DNA of 15,116 nt from contig CATXYA010000004.1 of assembly GCA_958403605.1 (NCBI GenBank), positions 1-15,116 of the forward strand, read 5' to 3'. Positions 13,777 to 15,116 of this stretch are shown here, one piece after another (position 1 is the first letter of the stretch; each line of letters starts with the position of its first letter). The notes below the pieces were generated by a model that was not told where the DNA came from, ran no database searches, and was given only the letters and a program-made list of their open reading frames with translations. The stretch is from an uncultured Oscillospiraceae bacterium (GTDB taxonomy: Bacteria; Bacillota; Clostridia; Oscillospirales; Ruminococcaceae). Position numbers and translations under genes: made by a program.

Positions 13777-14406
13777 GTGCCCTTTTTATTGCACGTCTTG
13801 GAAAGCATTCTTTTGGTGGCTTCCCTTTCCACGGACGCCTTTGCCGCCAGCATCGCTTATGGCGCGGGCAGGATCCGTGTGCCCGCCGGTTCCATCTTGG
13901 TGATCAGCGCCGTTTGCAGCGCCATGCTGGGGGCGTCGCTGCTGGCCGGCTCCTTCGTCTCCCGCTTTTTGCCGCCCGGCGTCACGCGCTGGCTGTGCTT
14001 CGGCCTGTTGTTTGCTATGGGGCTAGTGCGGCTGTGCGACAATTTCCTGAAAAACCAGATCCGCCGCCGTCATCGGGTCGATCTTCATTTTTCCGCCTCG
14101 CAGCTGCACTTTGTCCTCACCATCTACGCCGACGCCGCGGCGGCGGACCTGGACGGCTCGCAGCATCTTTCCCTGCGGGAGGCCGCAGCATTGGCGGTGG
14201 CGCTCTCTTTGGACGGGCTGACGGTGGGCTTTGGCGCGGCAGTGTCCGGCACGGGCATCTGGGTGCCCATCGTGGTCTCCCTGCTGCTGACGGCGCTTGC
14301 CGTCAAGGGCGGCTGCGCTCTGGGCACACGTCTGAGCCGCCTGCCCTTCGACCTCTCTTATCTCTCGGGCCTGCTGCTGATGGTGCTGGCATTTCTGCGC
14401 CTGTGA
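13777..14406 (+). CDS. ytaF: YtaF/MntP-family sporulation membrane protein
   Basis: This 209-residue protein is a polytopic membrane protein of the MntP/YtaF family, made of two three-helix halves. The paired family motifs are present: SLSTDAFAASIAYG near the N-terminus and ALSLDGLTVGFG in the second half, with acidic residues inside the membrane that in MntP relate to Mn2+ export. YtaF proteins are linked to sporulation in Bacillus; transport activity for them is not established. A polar central loop (RRRHRVDLHF and QHLSLREA) joins the halves. The start GTG 13777 was chosen for its ribosome binding site spacing. No promoter could be recognised. It is divergent from hpf and convergent with the DJ-1 gene. 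Confidence 0.82.
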   Translation: MPFLLHVLESILLVASLSTDAFAASIAYGAGRIRVPAGSILVISAVCSAMLGASLLAGSFVSRFLPPGVTRWLCFGLLFAMGLVRLCDNFLKNQIRRRHRVDLHFSASQLHFVLTIYADAAAADLDGSQHLSLREAAALAVALSLDGLTVGFGAAVSGTGIWVPIVVSLLLTALAVKGGCALGTRLSRLPFDLSYLSGLLLMVLAFLRL

Positions 14407-14465
14407 CCGCTGTTTTGCGATTGCAGGGCCGCCCATCTTTCCGCAAGGGCCCGCGCCGGCAAAGC

Positions 14466-15107
14466 CTATCCGTTTTCCTTGCCGGAGGGCAGGCTTTGCA
14501 GCAGGGCAAAGAAATGCGCGGGCTCCCCGGTGCTGAAATAGGCGGCCCATGCTTCCAGTGTGTCCGGTGCGAAAACATCCAAGCGCGCAATGATCTGTTT
14601 TGCCCACAGCAGCGCGCCTACACCGCCGGCGGTGATCAGGCTGCCATCCGCCACCGCGGGGTCCTCCACGTAAAAGCTTTGCCCCCGGTAGCCCGGAGAG
14701 ACCATTTCCAAAAAGCCGGGTCCATTGCTGGTGTGCGGGCGGCGGTCCAGCAGCCCAGCGTTGGCAAGCGCGGCTGTCGCCCCGCAGATGGCGCCCAAGG
14801 TGGCGCCCGCAGCGAGAAATTCGGCTGCCTTTTCAATGACGGCGCGGTGCTTCGGATCATCCCAGGTATCCGCGCCCGGCAGCAGCAGCACACGGTCCCG
14901 CTGCACTGCTATTTCCTCCAGGGTGCAGTCGGGCACGATCGTCATTCCGCCCATGGTGCGAACCGCCGCTTTGGAACAGCCGACCGTTTTCAGCGAGAGG
15001 CGCTGTGCATCCTTTTTGAAAAACCTGCCGGAATTCAATTCTGCGGTAACGTACCCCAGCTCCCAATCCGCCAAAGTGTCCAACACATAAACATAGACTG
15101 TAATCAT
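14466..15107 (-). CDS. DJ-1/PfpI family protein
   Basis: This 213-residue protein is a class I glutamine amidotransferase-like (DJ-1/PfpI) protein of the YdeA/YoaZ kind. It has the early acidic DWELGY motif (Glu 16), LLLPGADTW, and the nucleophile elbow AICGATAALANAGLL with Cys 108. Family members include proteases, glyoxalase-type deglycases, chaperones and stress proteins, so a precise reaction cannot be given. No signal peptide is seen, so it is cytosolic. ATG 15107 is preceded by AGGAAAG at the very edge of the window, so the promoter lies outside. Its 3' end faces ytaF across 59 bases, with no clear terminator between. Confidence 0.9.
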   Translation of the reverse strand: MITVYVYVLDTLADWELGYVTAELNSGRFFKKDAQRLSLKTVGCSKAAVRTMGGMTIVPDCTLEEIAVQRDRVLLLPGADTWDDPKHRAVIEKAAEFLAAGATLGAICGATAALANAGLLDRRPHTSNGPGFLEMVSPGYRGQSFYVEDPAVADGSLITAGGVGALLWAKQIIARLDVFAPDTLEAWAAYFSTGEPAHFFALLQSLPSGKENG

Positions 15108-15116
15108 GACTTTCCT

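Overview
This window looks like chromosome from a GC-rich, low-GC-lineage Firmicute, most likely a gut clostridium of the Oscillospiraceae/Ruminococcaceae type. The supporting signs are strong AGGAGG-type ribosome binding sites, a perfect CIRCE operator, the long form of the hibernation factor HPF, a YtaF-type sporulation membrane protein and a VanY-type carboxypeptidase. The taxon is an inference. No tRNA, rRNA, CRISPR array, insertion sequence or phage gene was seen.

Layout. Bases 1-350 hold no gene but carry a run of small stem-loops. On the minus strand, 351-1924 is a two-gene operon: an AraC regulator with a GyrI-like ligand domain, overlapping a RibD/DHFR-like reductase by 4 bases. Next comes a three-domain protein (GT2 glycosyltransferase, GtrA, acyltransferase-like; 2090-3844). 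It is followed by a ricin-type lectin with a histone-like Ala/Lys/Pro tail (3980-4711), and by a membrane-anchored VanY D,D-carboxypeptidase with a very long acidic cytoplasmic region (4896-6905). Each of these three has its own terminator.

The plus-strand gene htpG (7141-9054) follows a sigma-A promoter and a CIRCE site, so it is probably repressed by HrcA. On the minus strand lie a PI-PLC-like membrane-anchored phosphodiesterase (9378-10442), a 680-base gene-free region with a structured putative leader and a 28-bp inverted repeat, a zinc-ribbon membrane protein (11127-11741), an RlmL-type rRNA methyltransferase (11754-12863) and hpf (12975-13505). ytaF (13777-14406, plus) and a DJ-1/PfpI protein (14466-15107, minus) close the window.

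How the genes relate. Three themes recur: cell envelope (GT2/GtrA fusion, VanY, PI-PLC-like protein), ribosome and protein stress (HtpG, HPF, rRNA methyltransferase) and small-molecule sensing (AraC/GyrI plus reductase, DJ-1). Apart from the AraC/reductase pair and the methyltransferase/zinc-ribbon pair, the genes look like single transcription units separated by intrinsic terminators. I see no single multi-gene new system. The most unusual items are the GT2-GtrA-acyltransferase fusion, the lectin with a basic tail and no export signal, the repeated LFxDDDP-type motifs in the VanY protein, and the structured RNA candidate upstream of the PI-PLC-like gene.
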